Shown here piece by piece: positions 41,201 to 55,100 of a stretch of 64,000 nucleotides of DNA. The position numbers were made by a program, and so were the translations under genes. The notes beneath the pieces are model-generated. The model saw nothing but the letters and a program-made list of their open reading frames with translations, made no database searches and was not told the DNA's origin. The stretch's first letter is position 1; every line of letters starts with the position of its first letter. Source of the stretch: Paraspadella gotoi (Eukaryota; Chaetognatha); the NCBI GenBank assembly GCA_051294375.1, contig CM119268.1, forward strand, positions 9,866,370-9,930,369, read 5' to 3'.

Positions 41201-44200
41201 AACTATTAAAAACATCAAAATTTCAAACAAAAGGAGTCCAGTCTCCAATGCTGAAGAAAACCCTAGAGCTCGGCATATCGATATTGAAAGGGGGCAACGT
41301 CGAGGTCCAAAAACTGATGCTGGAGCATCTCATGGAGAAGAAGGACGTAGGGTTCTTCACCTCCATAGCGGGACTCATGAGCGCGGCAGGGTGAGTCCTC
41401 GTTGCCTCGACGTCGATATGAAACTGACATCACTCACTCCTTCCCTTTTTCCAGCGTGTTGGATCTGGATGCGTTCGAACGGACAAACAAAGCGTCGAAC
41501 CTCGGCACCGGAAGCGAAGGCGCCGGAGAGAAAAATCTCCACGACGCCGACTTCACCTGCAGCATCTTCCGCTTCCTCCAACTCTTGTGCGAGGGTCACA
41601 ACGACGACTTCCAAAATTACCTGAGGACGCAATCGGGCAACACCACTTCGATCAACCTAATCATCTGCACCGTCGATTACCTGCTCAGGTTTCGAATCGT
41701 ACCCGGAGGGTTGCTCCGAGGTTCCGCGAGTTTAATTTGTATTGAAATGTCCTTCTTTTCTCCTCGCAGGTTGCAAGAGTCGATCATGGACTTCTACTGG
41801 CACTACGCGAGCAAAGAAACTATCGATCCCGCGGGGCAAGAGACTCTCACCCGGGCTTTGACCGTAGCTAGCCAAGTCTTTAACACTATCACCGAAGTCA
41901 TTCAGGTTTTCTGCGCCTTCTTGAATTCGATAGCTTTTCAAAGATGAATACTTTGTCATCAATTCCTTCATCGTTTACCCTCCGTAGGGTCCCTGCGCCG
42001 GAAACCAGTTGGCGTTGGCGCACTCTCGTCTCTGGGACGCCATCGGTGGGTTTCTCTATCTTTTCGCCCACATGCAGGACAAACTGTCTCGAGACGCGGA
42101 GCAGATGGACCTCTTAACCGATTTGCTCAACCTGCAGAAGGACATGATGGTGATGCTGCTGTCCATGTTGGAAGGTTAGCTCATGAAGTCTTTATCTATA
42201 AGACGGTGAACGAATACTCACCATTTTCCATTTCCCTTTGTGCTTCAGGTAATATCCTCAACGGACCCATAGGCAAGCAAATGGTAGACACGTTGATGGA
42301 ATCACAAGTCACGCTGGAAATGATTCTCAAGTTTTTCGACACATTCCTCAAGTTGGCCAATCTGACTTCGTCGGAGGCCTTCATGGAGATTGACATGAAC
42401 AGGGACGGGTTCGTCAGTCCCAAGGAGCTGAGGACGGCGCTCGTCAACGAGAAGACCTTTACACCGGAAGAGATCGAGTACATTCTTCTCTGCGTCGACG
42501 CCAATCAGGACGGCAAGATCGATATCACCGAGTTTACAGAGAGGTTCGTCATTGAGAACGATTACTAATTCTGTGGAATTTTTATTCATATCCGGTTTTA
42601 GATATAACAAACATAATTATGGTTGATAATGATATGTAAACGTGTAACGAATTGCTTTTTTTATCGCCAGATTCCACAACCCAGCGAAGGAAATCGGATT
42701 TAATGTGGCCTTACTTTTGACCAATTTGTACGAACATATCACCAACGAGCTAGGTAATCCGAGGACATTTTTTTTTTTTAATTAAATTTTCCCTTTTTTT
42801 GACCGGAAAGCTTTTAAATACAAATTGTTTATTAATATATATTTTTTTTCCCCTCAAGGTTGGAACGATTCATCAAAAACGCTTCCAGTTTCCTCAACTA
42901 CTTTGAAAGTTATTTGGGCAGAATAGAGATTCTCGGAAAGGCAGGGCGAATTGAGAGAGTATACTTTGAGATCACGGAAGCGAACATCGACCAGTGGGAA
43001 AAGCCTCAAATCAAGGTAGGTCCACCTTATATTTCCATTTTTTGGCGCATACAAATAATATAATATGATTAAAAACCTAAATTTAAGTGACGATATTTAA
43101 GGATTATTCTGACCTCAGCAAATCATTCAAAAAACCTTTAATAAAAAAGAGATCACCAGCTCAAAAGCCACGTATGTCCTTGCGCTGGTAAAATGAAAGA
43201 AAAAATAAACAGAGGCAGCGCTCAAGGCTAGGGTGTGAAAATTAAAGAACAGAATAGAATGGATGACGAGACAGACGAGAGAAAACTAAGTCTGAAAGAA
43301 TTTTTAGCTTTTCTCCTCTTCCTACAAACTTGATGATTTGACGGAATAAACTTTTCATTGCTCTAAGAGTCTAAGAGCATAATTAAAAGCCTCAGCTAAA
43401 TCGTTATATGAAATTTATTGAAAGATCAATGTATGCTACAAGACAGCTCATGACTGGATTATAATACAACAATGTAAAGGCAAACAGTAGGAAATGTACG
43501 ATGGAAAAAAAAAAAAAAACTTGAAACGACAACGCGGTTAGGAGGATTTAAATTCGTCCGACACCTTATTACAAAATGCGAAATGTACATAGAAACTTAC
43601 AAGGGAATTCTTGAGATCTATTACTATTCTAACCAAAAACGAAGCAGAAAAAAGATTTGAGGGCCGAAACGGAACTATTCTCGAGACGGGGAACGAGATC
43701 TGAAAAAAAATAAATGCAGGTCAGAATTTGTCGACAATTTTTGCGTCGTCGCGATCACTCACTGTCTCCCGCTTCGATCGGAATCGTTCCCGCCGTCGAC
43801 GCTGACTCCGTCTGCGTTGAGAGGCGGCGAGGGGGAGCGTTTGCTCTTTTCCGCGGACCTGAGATCGAAAGAGGAAGCGAATCCAAAAAAAGGGGCGCGA
43901 CATTTCCTGCGCATTTCCTTTTCTACCGCTAAAAATTGATTGTGGTTCTCCTGATCCATCACAACTCCTTCCGCTCAAAACTTGAAGCATTAAGAAAATT
44001 CACCGATCAAGCTTCTTTTTTTCGCCAAATAACAGGGAGTGATGTAAGGCAGGACGATTAGAGAGTTTCAAAGAGCAAACATTGCTAAATTCAAAAATCT
44101 TTACTTGCTCCGCGAGCGTCTCTTATTGCTCCTCTTCGGGCTCCTTGAGCGGCTTCTGCTGGCGCTCCTGCTGCGAGATCCCTCCTCGTATTCTTCTACT

Positions 44201-47200
44201 TTGTCGCGGTATAGCCTGAATATGCACGACGAAAGCACAACGGTCAATATTTCATTTTGTCATTTTAGATATTTGAACAATCTGTTCAACAGTGTAAACT
44301 ACGAAGAAGAATTCTAAGTTTGGTTTTGTTAAAACTTGGAATTTCGTAAATAATTATCAAATTTAGACGTGAAACAGGGAAAGGCGAGGACAATGATTAA
44401 AAAAGCAAATCACCAGTTAAATTTGGAAAGAAAGATAGTCGAAAGAATTTCTTTGATAAGCTAATTAGTGTATAAAATATTTGGCATTACGTATAAAAAA
44501 ATACCTTTCTACTCGATTAACTGCGAATGCTCGTCGAGTAGTAAGCTAAGCTGTTCTGAATTTTTGTTTTTTTTTTAACATCTTACCCGATAATTATTCA
44601 CCTGATTCAGACAAGATTGTAGCCATAGCTTCCACAAGCCAATGACACAAAATGAATTTCTAACCAAGGCCACCCTCCAGGTTAAATACAAATTCCAAGG
44701 TCAACAATTGTACCAGTATCCAGCAGAAAAGGCCACCTTTAATTTCTTTTACATATTTTCTCCATTGAAATCGGAAATTCTTGTCGATGCAAGACGGGCA
44801 TTATTTTCTCTCGCACCGAGAACACTACTTGGCCAAAAACACTCCAGCGAATAGCATCAGCGAGAAAAACGTCGGGTTGTTTGGGACCAGGATCCTCACC
44901 ATGACTGCCGACCAGCGGCCATTTTATCACAACATACAGAAGTTTAGAACCTAGAGGGTCAATGATAGTAGAAAATGTGCTCGTATAAATTGAAAAAAAA
45001 AAGTTTTAAAATTATTTTGAATAAAAAACTTAGGATTTTTGAATTTTGTGAAAAAAATTCTCGGGCAACAAGCGGTTGTGTTCTCAAAAATAAATTTAAT
45101 ATGGTACAATCCCATGCTATGTGTTTGAAACCACTTCCCATTTCAAAAAGAACACAACCCTCGCACCAATGAGAAAAAAATTCAAACTTGACAATAAAAA
45201 GACATCGGAAGATAGAATACGTTAAAAAAATACGAATTTCTTGTAAAGTGCAACTGATTTTTGGAAATGAAAAGTGATGTTCGTTTATAAACACTGTTAT
45301 TTCCATAAATATTGACGGATGTTAATCATAATGGTGCAAAATCTTGAGTTAATTTGCCCTTAATCGAAAAGCTTCTGGATTAAAAAATCACCGTTGCAAG
45401 GATAAGAATGCGGTTTGCTCTAGCGGGTGTTTAATAAAAAAAAGAAAAAATATTCTTTTTTCTACTTTCTAACCACAAGTAGAAAACCGGTAACTATTTC
45501 CCGAGTAAGAATAGAAAAAAAAGAGGATCTGCCGAAACCGCGTTCGATCCCTTGTCCGACCTGATTTTCATGCCATGAATCTCGGAGCCGTCGAGCTCAT
45601 CGAGAGCGCGCTCCAGGGAATCCTTGTTGGCGAATTCGGCGATGCCTTCGTTGCGGCGTTGTTGGTGGGCCGCCGTGAAGGTCACCTCGCCCGCCTTTCG
45701 CATAAAATCCTTCAAGTCTTGCCAAGAGACTGAGAAAGGGGGGGGGGTGACAAAGGATTAAAGGGATAATCCCCGTTCAAAATCTCCGCTTTCCCCCTTC
45801 GATTTTGCATACCTGCAACGGAGAGGTTTTTGACGATGACTCTGTATGGGCTCTTGTTGAGGGGACCGTAATAGCCCTGACTTCCGGCGGGGCGTCGGTT
45901 GCGGTCATCGTAGCGGTCCCCGCGGTCGAAACGGCGTCTGGGCTGGAATCGACCTCCGCGGTCATCGTCGTCGTAGCGTCGGCGCGAGTTGTAGCCCGGC
46001 GAGCGGGCCCGCCCGGAATTTCTGAATGGAGAGGACGTAATAGACCGAAGTTCGCATGGGCAAACTCATCGACCTAATGGGCTGAGACGCACCTTGGCAC
46101 GGTCGCGTAATCCACGGCCACGGTTTCCCCGTTGATGGTTTTTCCGTTAAGTTCATAGACGGCGTCTTCGGCGTCGCGTTCTTCTTCGAATTCGACGAAA
46201 GCGTAACCCGTCATCATACGGATCTCGCGGATGTCGCCGTAGCCGCGAAGGAAGCGCTCCAGGTCACCCTCGCGCGTTCGCTCAGGCAGACGTCCAACGT
46301 ATATGCGGTTCTTAATCACGCCCACCATTTTATATTGCGGTTTTGTCGCGAGTTAAATATTATAGTTTTGAGAGGAGGCGGAAACGTTTTTGTACGGCGG
46401 AACAGATCTGAAATTGATACGTAAATTAGACGAATAAAAAAAGAATTTTATTGAATGAAATTGGTACAACCAATATAAATATGAAATTGGTACAACCAAT
46501 ATAAAAATTATCCATTCATTTAATAAATGAGAGAAAATTATCAAGAGCGACAGGAATTCGAACAGAATGAATGTGATCAAACAAGATTAATGCGTTCCGA
46601 AGGTCGTTTATTGGGTGAGGAAGAGGATGAGGGCGACTGCGCCATTCCAGCGTCCAGTTTCCCGGACAAGGAAACGTCCCGATTCGGTTCCAAACCGTGA
46701 AAATTCGTGATAATTTTGACGCATTAATATAGAAATGGGTGCACGTGAGGTTAAACGAGTTGTTGGCGAACAAACAGTCGATGATCTTGAATTATCGAAG
46801 ATAATAAGACGAGGAAGACAAATTAAAGCGAAAATTCTTTTCGGTCGACGTCGACATTCGTCAGCCTCATCCTCCTCGCCCGCAACCGAGACTCAGCCAG
46901 CAGCAGCCCAGACTGAATCCAGATGCACCGCTGCTCCGCCGCGCCGGCGACGCCCCCTTTTCGGTCGACCCGCCGCGTTCTATTCTTATATCAAATTTTA
47001 AAAAAGCGACAGGGAAAGCAGAACGCCGCCGCTGCTGCGGCTGAAGCGGAGAATGCTTCCGAGCAAAGAGTGAGGTCCTTCTCTTCCTCATCGATATCGA
47101 AGACAGGAATGCGTGATGAAGTTAAATATTGAATAAGAAGTAAAACTTAAAAAAATATTAATTAGTGGGCGGAAGATTATACTAATTATCCTTTTTTACA

Positions 47201-50200
47201 ATTTCCTGTCCCATATTCACTTTAAAAATTCGGCATGCAAGAGAAACCAGCTTTCTCGGTTTTTAATATTCGTTTTTTAATCGGCTCTTAGTAATAGTAT
47301 GCAGGAGTACGAGTAGGAAGTATGAACTTTCGAGATCCCTCGCGGCTCCTCAATTCTAAATGATTAAACTAAAAGGACATTACAGAAAAACAGCTGAAAC
47401 ATTAAACTTAATTAAAATCCAGTTAAATCTCGATCCAACCATGATTTACTTTGCTTGCTCTTGCAGCCAAGCGAGACTAGTGTTACTGAACTGAACTAGT
47501 GAATACTGAACGCATGACACTTCATTTCGTATTCAAAATTTCCGGATAAGAAGCATGTGGCGGAGAGAATAGCGCTTATAAAGTGAACAAGAAGTCTTCC
47601 TCAAAAAGTTAGAGAAATGTTAAAAACGAAATGACCTTTACATTTAAAGTTTATAAATTGGTACAACCACTACGACATAAATTATCCATTCATTTAAAAG
47701 TTAACACACAATAATAATTTGGTAATTTGTAAAAACATTAGAAGGAAAGACGCTTACCTCGTTTTAAATTCAATCTTTACGAAGTCGTTCAAAACGAAGT
47801 CTAAGTATTTTTTAGAAAGCTATTCTTTTTCAACATTTGAAATCGCGTGTATGACTTCCCGACTCTGCACCCTGACCGATGCCAATAACAATTAGTATAG
47901 ATAGAAATAAAAAAGTCCGAAAAATAATTATATAACATATAAGGTGGAGTTTTCTTATAAAGAAGTAAATGTAAATTCTAAAATTTCTTTTCAGTTAAAA
48001 TATTTCTTTTCGAACCTTCACTCAGGAATCTAAGCAAGCGTTCATCTTCTCGAGCGTTAACGAGGGCGGCGATGGATTTGACGAGTTCATCAATTTCGCC
48101 GAGGACACCATATTTGAGATGCAACACGCCGCTTCCATCAGCACCGAAGAGGAAGAGGAGCAGGTCAGGATAGAATAAATTTCTCTAGTTTTCCTAGATT
48201 GGTACTCGGTTCGAAAGCAAAATTAATGAAACATTTTATTATCTTTACAAATAAACGCATAACTCCGTTTGAAGGATACCAATGAAATTTATATCAAATA
48301 CAAATCAAACGTAGAGAAATCTTATTCTCGACGTACTCCGCATTCCGAGCTTTTACGGCTTCTCCAGAAGGGGGGAAAAGTGCACACATCTTTGTAAAAA
48401 TGTCTTTACAAAGTTTCGTTCACAACTTACAATGGTTTATTAGAAATATGACAAATACTGTGCTACGTACAAAAGTTTTTCCATATATTTTGGCATAAGT
48501 TTCTATGCCATCATCAGTGGTAAAGAATTAACACACCACGGACACTACAAAGTAGCAGAAGGGGAGGAACCCTTGCGGGTTCTTTCTTTGATAAGTAGTA
48601 GTAAATTTTCACTTTCTGGTTTTATTTTTTGCTTTGAGTTTGACCTCATACTGAGTACTGACCTTTCTCTTTCTTTCTTTCTTTCTCTCTCTCTCTCTCT
48701 CTCGTCATAAGAAGAATAAATTTATGCAAATATATGAAAANNNNNNNNNNNNNNNNNNNNNNNNNNNNNNNNNNNNNNNNNNNNNNNNNNNNNNNNNNNN
48801 NNNNNNNNNNNNNNNNNNNNNNNNNNNNNNNNNNNNNNNNNNNNNNNNNNNNNNNNNNNNNNNNNNNNNNNNNNNNNNNNNNNNNNNNNNNNNNNNNNNN
48901 NNNNNNNNNNNNNNNNNNNNNNNNNNNNNNNNNNNNNNNNNNNNNNNNNNNNNNNNNNNNNNNNNNNNNNNNAGCGCGGCAGATAAATACAGAAATGATA
49001 AAAGACCATCTTGTGCCCTCCTAAATTTTTTGAAGACAATGTAAAACTATTACCTGAGAACGAAAAATCAAAAAATTCGCTTGCGCCAATTTTTTCCCGT
49101 TTCTATCGATTTTATAATGCGATAAGATGCCAAACAAATCGAAAAAATAACAATTTAAAGATAAAATAAAAGTGTTAGAATTATTTATTTTGTAAAATAT
49201 AGCTAAATCAGTATTAAAACTGTTTTCAAACTAAATAAATGCTAAAAAATTGTATTAATTAATGTTTAACTATTATTAACATATTGCCATTTTTGTTGAA
49301 AAAAATTATTTGAAAAAGATGGTTCAATCAGAGAGTTTTTAATCAAAATATATATGAAATAAGGAGATATACTAAACTGTTTCATTTGTAAACTAATTTT
49401 CTTTAATTTATTAATTTTTAATTAATACATAAAGTCTTTACATTCTTTTTAAACCACAAAAATAAAGCAAAATAATAAAATTTAAGGCGATCAGGAAATT
49501 AATTGAATTTATGGATTTATAGTCAAGGTATTTAAACTCTTCATTAACATAAACAATAGAAAAATTAATTGTAAGACATTGTCCTGTTAAAAAAATTCCT
49601 CCAAGGCAAAAGAGTTATTATTTAATTGATACAAAAAGCATTCAGGCCCTTTCACCCTCGGGTGGCTTCCTACAACTATTGCTTTGCCTCTAAGGTCAAT
49701 GTCTGATTTTATTTTTTCTTTCATTTTATAGATTTTGATGGATGGAACAGATGAGGTTTATTTTTTAATATTTACAAATTATGTTTGTAAATGTTAAAAC
49801 TTGTTTTATTATTTTTTCGATCGTCTTTTTCTGTCATTGTCATTCATAAGATACTAGCGGTGCTAAATAACAAAAAGTAGCTTAATTGTATCCTTTGAAT
49901 TCTGATCAGAGCTTATCCTTAGCAAGGGATAGGATTATAAAACAAATATTTATATAAATAAAATAAATTTAATAATAAAAAAATCAATTTTTCATTGGGT
50001 GAACAAATTTCTTGCTATCAAGAGAGTGCTCTGGGATGGATTTGATATATGCCATTTTATCCAAGTCTTGATGATGTAAGGCGGCAGCTGCTACAGAAGA
50101 GTATTTGCACAAAGCCTCACACGGTTGGCCATTACAGAGATCCGGATGGGGAAATAGGGAAGCTGGGCGAAGACAGTTTGATATGCTTTCTTTTTAGGCA

Positions 50201-52126
50201 CAATATTGGTAGCCGGACCAGGGTTAAGACAACCAACTGCAGCCGCCAGGAGAGCAACTGTTGGACTCAAACTTTTGCGAAATGTCGGATTGTGAAGTAG
50301 CTCATTTCAGTCCACAGTGTTTACATCAATTTAAAAACTTTACATATGATTATCGTATTAATTATCATCAATCATCATCTGTTATTTTTGTTATTAAACC
50401 TTTTCTTCTCTCATACAGATCACGTGGATATGATATTGTATTTACCAGTGTTCGGGGTTTCTTAATAGTTTATTTGTTTACCATTTATGTCTCTTTTCTC
50501 CCGTCCATTCATCATTTAGCTTAAGTCCATGAGTTATGATGCCTTTGGCCGTCCTTACCTTTTGCTGCAGATTGAGCATGTTTTCACCAGAACTTTATTT
50601 GATCTCAATGTAACCACTGAACTTAGCCCAAACTGTGTTCAAGCTTGAAGTTGAGGTGTCTTCTTCTTACAATAAATACCGCTCTATCACTGGTGGCATC
50701 TGTAGTACAATTGTCGATTAATGTAACTATATTGTCGGGAATGGGCATTCAGATGCAGAAGATACAATTGAATATGAAGCATAATACTTTCGCATTGAGT
50801 TGACGCATTTCTTAATGATTTTACAATAAGGATAAAATATAAAAATATAGTTATGAATTACAAACACAGCGGTCTTTAAAAAACTATTTGATGTCAGAGG
50901 CAACTGTCCCTGACTAGTAAAACAATGCTTTACATAAAAAAATAATCAGATATTTCCCCGAGTTAGTTTTTAATTTGTCATCGTGTTCTTTCTCTCCGAA
51001 AAATGGGGAGTAAATTAAGGACGCGTAACCAATTCACGGCCGTCGGGACATCGAGCCCTTTTTCTCCCGCTTGCCACCGCTCACACCATCGCCACACGGC
51101 AATTACAATTAGGATATATTTATTATATTTAATTTAAAAATTAAGGCCTATTAAATTACTGGATGTTTAAAACAGTTGTTAGTTTCAAGATTAAGTATTT
51201 TAAATCTCAGGTATATTATTTTTTTTCTTAACATAATCAACTGAATTAATTTTATTTGCATGTATAAACTTAACATCCTCATCGCCAAATTTTAATATAA
51301 ACTGATCAACTAGTTTCCTATTCTTAACATCCTTGTTAACAGACTTAAAATGAGCTAACAAATTTGTAAATGAAACTTGATGGAGGTTTAGTGAAATTGG
51401 TCATAAATATGCTTTGATCTAAAATTAATTTTGCTAAAACAAATTGTAGTAGTTGTCATTATTTGTTATTATTAAATTTACTATTTTAACAGTAGTTAGC
51501 TTTATTTTAAATGATTACTATATTTCATGAGAATTTGCTTCATTTTGATAAAAAAAAAGATCGGCCAGAGCGATCTACAGGGAAGGAGAATGGTTAATGC
51601 GGTAAGGCTTAGGTAAGTCAAACTAATATTTTTTGTAAAGATTATTATAAGCTGTATAAAGTTTAATGTTTGCTATTAACAGGCTTATAAGACTTTAAAA
51701 GGATATCGACTGCATTATGTGGCTCGGTTACTTTTTTTCCATTTTGCTTAATTTTAGCAATTTTTTATTGAAATTACTTATCTTTTAAATACTCAAGTAT
51801 TTATTAAACATTTTTTTTACATTTTTATGGATGACGAGACGATTAAATATCTATTGAAGGCTTATTTCACTTAAAAAAGTGCTTAAACAGTTTTCATTGA
51901 TATCAAATTTTGTTTTCCTAAATTTTTGACAAATCTTTTTTGCACAAATTGCTATAAAATCGATAGAACGGAAAAAATTGAGCGAGGCGGAATTTTTCAT
52001 ATTTTTAATCTTGAGGCATAGCATTATATTAATACAAAAAATTAACGGGTGCACAAAGAGGTCATATATCAATCTCTGTATTTATGCTCCGCGCTATGAG
52101 TACTGACCTTTCTTTCTCTTTCTTTT

Positions 52127-52194
<68 letters not shown>

Positions 52195-55100
52195 ACTTAC
52201 TCAACTTACGTAAGTTGTTTATATTATTTTTCAGTCTTTTTTTAATTCTTTACGTCATAAGAATTTATGCCGAAATATATGAAAAAAACATTGTATGAGC
52301 AAGATTCTCATAATAAATAAACTATAACCCCTTCTGCTTGTGATGACGTTAAAGATTATCTTTCTTAATATGTCTTCTCTCTCTTAACTTAAGGCAAGGA
52401 TGTCGGAGGCCTCGCCCGTGCTTATGGCGACAGTGAAGAGTCTGAAGAGGAGGAGACACCCTCGGCCAAAGCCAAGGGTTTCGTAAATTTAACCATCGCA
52501 AATGTTAGTTTTTTGAATAGATTTCAACAAGAATTTTCAATGATTGTTATATTTTTAATTATTTTTATGCTCATGACACAAAACTTCTATCTTTTCTGAT
52601 GAGCAGGCCCTGTGCGTTCTTGAGCCTGTTCACGCCTAGCAGCATGTTGGGCGGCTACCGAATTCTCCGCAGCATGACGCCAATGGAAATCTTCGTCGGC
52701 ATACTCAAGTCTTCGCTCAAGTTGCTCTCCTCGGACTCACGATCGGCTTCACCATCGTTGTGTTAGTCTCGTTCCGGAGCGAATGAATTTATTTTAAAAA
52801 AGATTAATGCTGCTTTCGTGTTGTTGCGGTAGTAGTTTTATGGACCTGTTGGTGAAGTAAAATTTGTCATTTTTTAGAACTGCGATTCGGTTCGTTCTGT
52901 TTATTGATAAGAGTTGAAAAGAAGGAAGAAGTTGCCGCAACTGCGCCTCCTTTAGTAAAGGTAATATTAATTAAATTGAGATTGAATGCCATAATTACAC
53001 CGTACTGTGACGTATATGCTTCATCGCAGCCGCCTCCATTAGAAGTCCCGGAATCTGGAATCGGCGGCGGCGAGGGAGGACAGATCCAAGCTTTCGGCAT
53101 CGACATTTCTAAGAACGCCCACGGGTAAGTTGCCATTGTCATTGATTCCGGCCAAGGGAGGCGTGCGATTTATAACGATTAGTCGTTTTTGTCGCTTTAG
53201 TTGTTTCGACTTGTTAAGAAATTAACTTTTGGATATTACTCCTAAACTAATTGCATGTGTACAAACCTTTTCCCGAGGTAGTTGGTAATTGAAGATTTTC
53301 CATGATAATGGCTGGAAAGAAATATTCCATTGATTAGTCGTTTTGTTTTTTTTTTTTGTTTTTTTTTTTTTTGTAGTAATATAGCGCAGGTGAAGCTCAA
53401 AAAAGCAGCATTCGTCGCCGCTGCTTGGAAGGCCTCTGCAGGGTACGCTACATGCTGAAGCTACCACAAAAATAATGGCGATTCACCTTTTGACCAATTT
53501 TGCAATTTTTTTTGCATACCTCACAAACTAAAATTATTAACAAAAAAAACACAAAAACAAAAACAATAAAAAAAAAACGAAAAATAAAACAAGTTGTAAA
53601 ACTGTGTATCTAGTTAAAACATTTTCAGTTTGCATTGTTTTCCACAATCATATCTTCTTTTTTTTACATTTAATTACTGAGTTGTTGTTTTTTTTTTACT
53701 CAAACAATGATGATATAAGCAATTAAAAAAAACACTTTGTGAAAAAGCAATCGCTTTGCATGATCAACAGATTTGGGAGCTAGAATTAAGTTGCTTTTTT
53801 CTACCAAAAATATTTTTTTTTTAATTTGATGCAAATTTTTTCATAATTTTCTTTGGCTTGGATAGTACAAGTCTTTTCTCATGTGATTTTATCTGAAAAA
53901 TATGTATTTGTTTGGATTGAAATGAAAAGTGCGCTCGCGATCATTTAAATTACCTTGTTTATTTTTTTATAATTTTCACATTATTTGCATAATTATTATT
54001 ACCATAATTCCAGTATTATTTTATAGGTACAAGATGAGTTTACCGGATAAACCAGAGACGCCAACTGATACAACAGAGCCAGAATCGTAAGTAAATAATG
54101 AATACAAATAAGTTTCATCAAAATCGGTTCCATGTTTTAATGCTGGCTTGTCGTTTTTTTTATTTCACGCCTGTGGATGTTTTTCTTTCAATACTAAATA
54201 AGTAGCCTACCTTCAACTCCTGGCTTTCCAATCAGTCCAGGGAACCATTAAAATCAGATGCGTGCACTACTAATAAAAATGGTGCCTCTACTTTTAGTAA
54301 GAATGCTAAAAAAATAGCCAGAATTTTTATAAAAAATAATTTAACAATTAATTAAACTTAATTAAAATGAAAGGTTTTAAAGAATTCGAGTTTTCTTCGG
54401 ATGGCGCCAGCACTTGCGCTCAAACCCCTTTGGCTTTTGAAACCCACCCGACTGAATTTTTACCGCGTGGCCAGACTTTAGGCTTTATGAAAATGTCGCT
54501 AAAAAGTGAGTTGCGTTTGTTTAATTTCGTACATTGAACATAAAAAAAGCGGCAAGTTTATATATAAGGTAATTTATATCTTTTCCTAGAGGCGGCGGAT
54601 GTTTGCACCAGAATTTCCCTCAAGGAAAAGACCAAGCTGCAAAGTTTTGCGTAAAGAACGTCTTTTGCTTTAAAAAAAATGAAATATTTCCGTTTGTTAA
54701 TATTTTGTTTGCATTGTCCCAGTGTATGCTTGCAAGGAACTTTTACCGATGAAGAACATTGCCTCATTCTTGCCTTCGTCTCAACTTTATTCTTTTGTTC
54801 TATCGGTAAGACGGACGATTATGAAAAAAAAAAATTACAAATTGATGTGAATGTCTCCGAAGAGCATTAAAAAAAAAAAAGAAAGAAGAAACCGTTCACT
54901 GTTTGTTGTACGTTTTGTTGTACGTAAATCGTCACATTCTGGATTCTTAGGTCGTCGAGATCCGGAACGGAAGGCAAGGACGGCGCGCCGGCGGCAGACG
55001 GAGACGAAGTCGATTCGACCCGGTTGTCGCCGGACGCCGCTGGGTCACGCTACGTTTGAATTTCGTAGTAATTCAATTACTGACTGACTGAAGACTGAGT

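Noticed and set aside
50049-50524. Two overlapping + strand frames of 83 and 87 codons in the long intron
   Set aside because: No recognisable motif, AT-rich composition and overlapping frames. Insufficient support for a gene.
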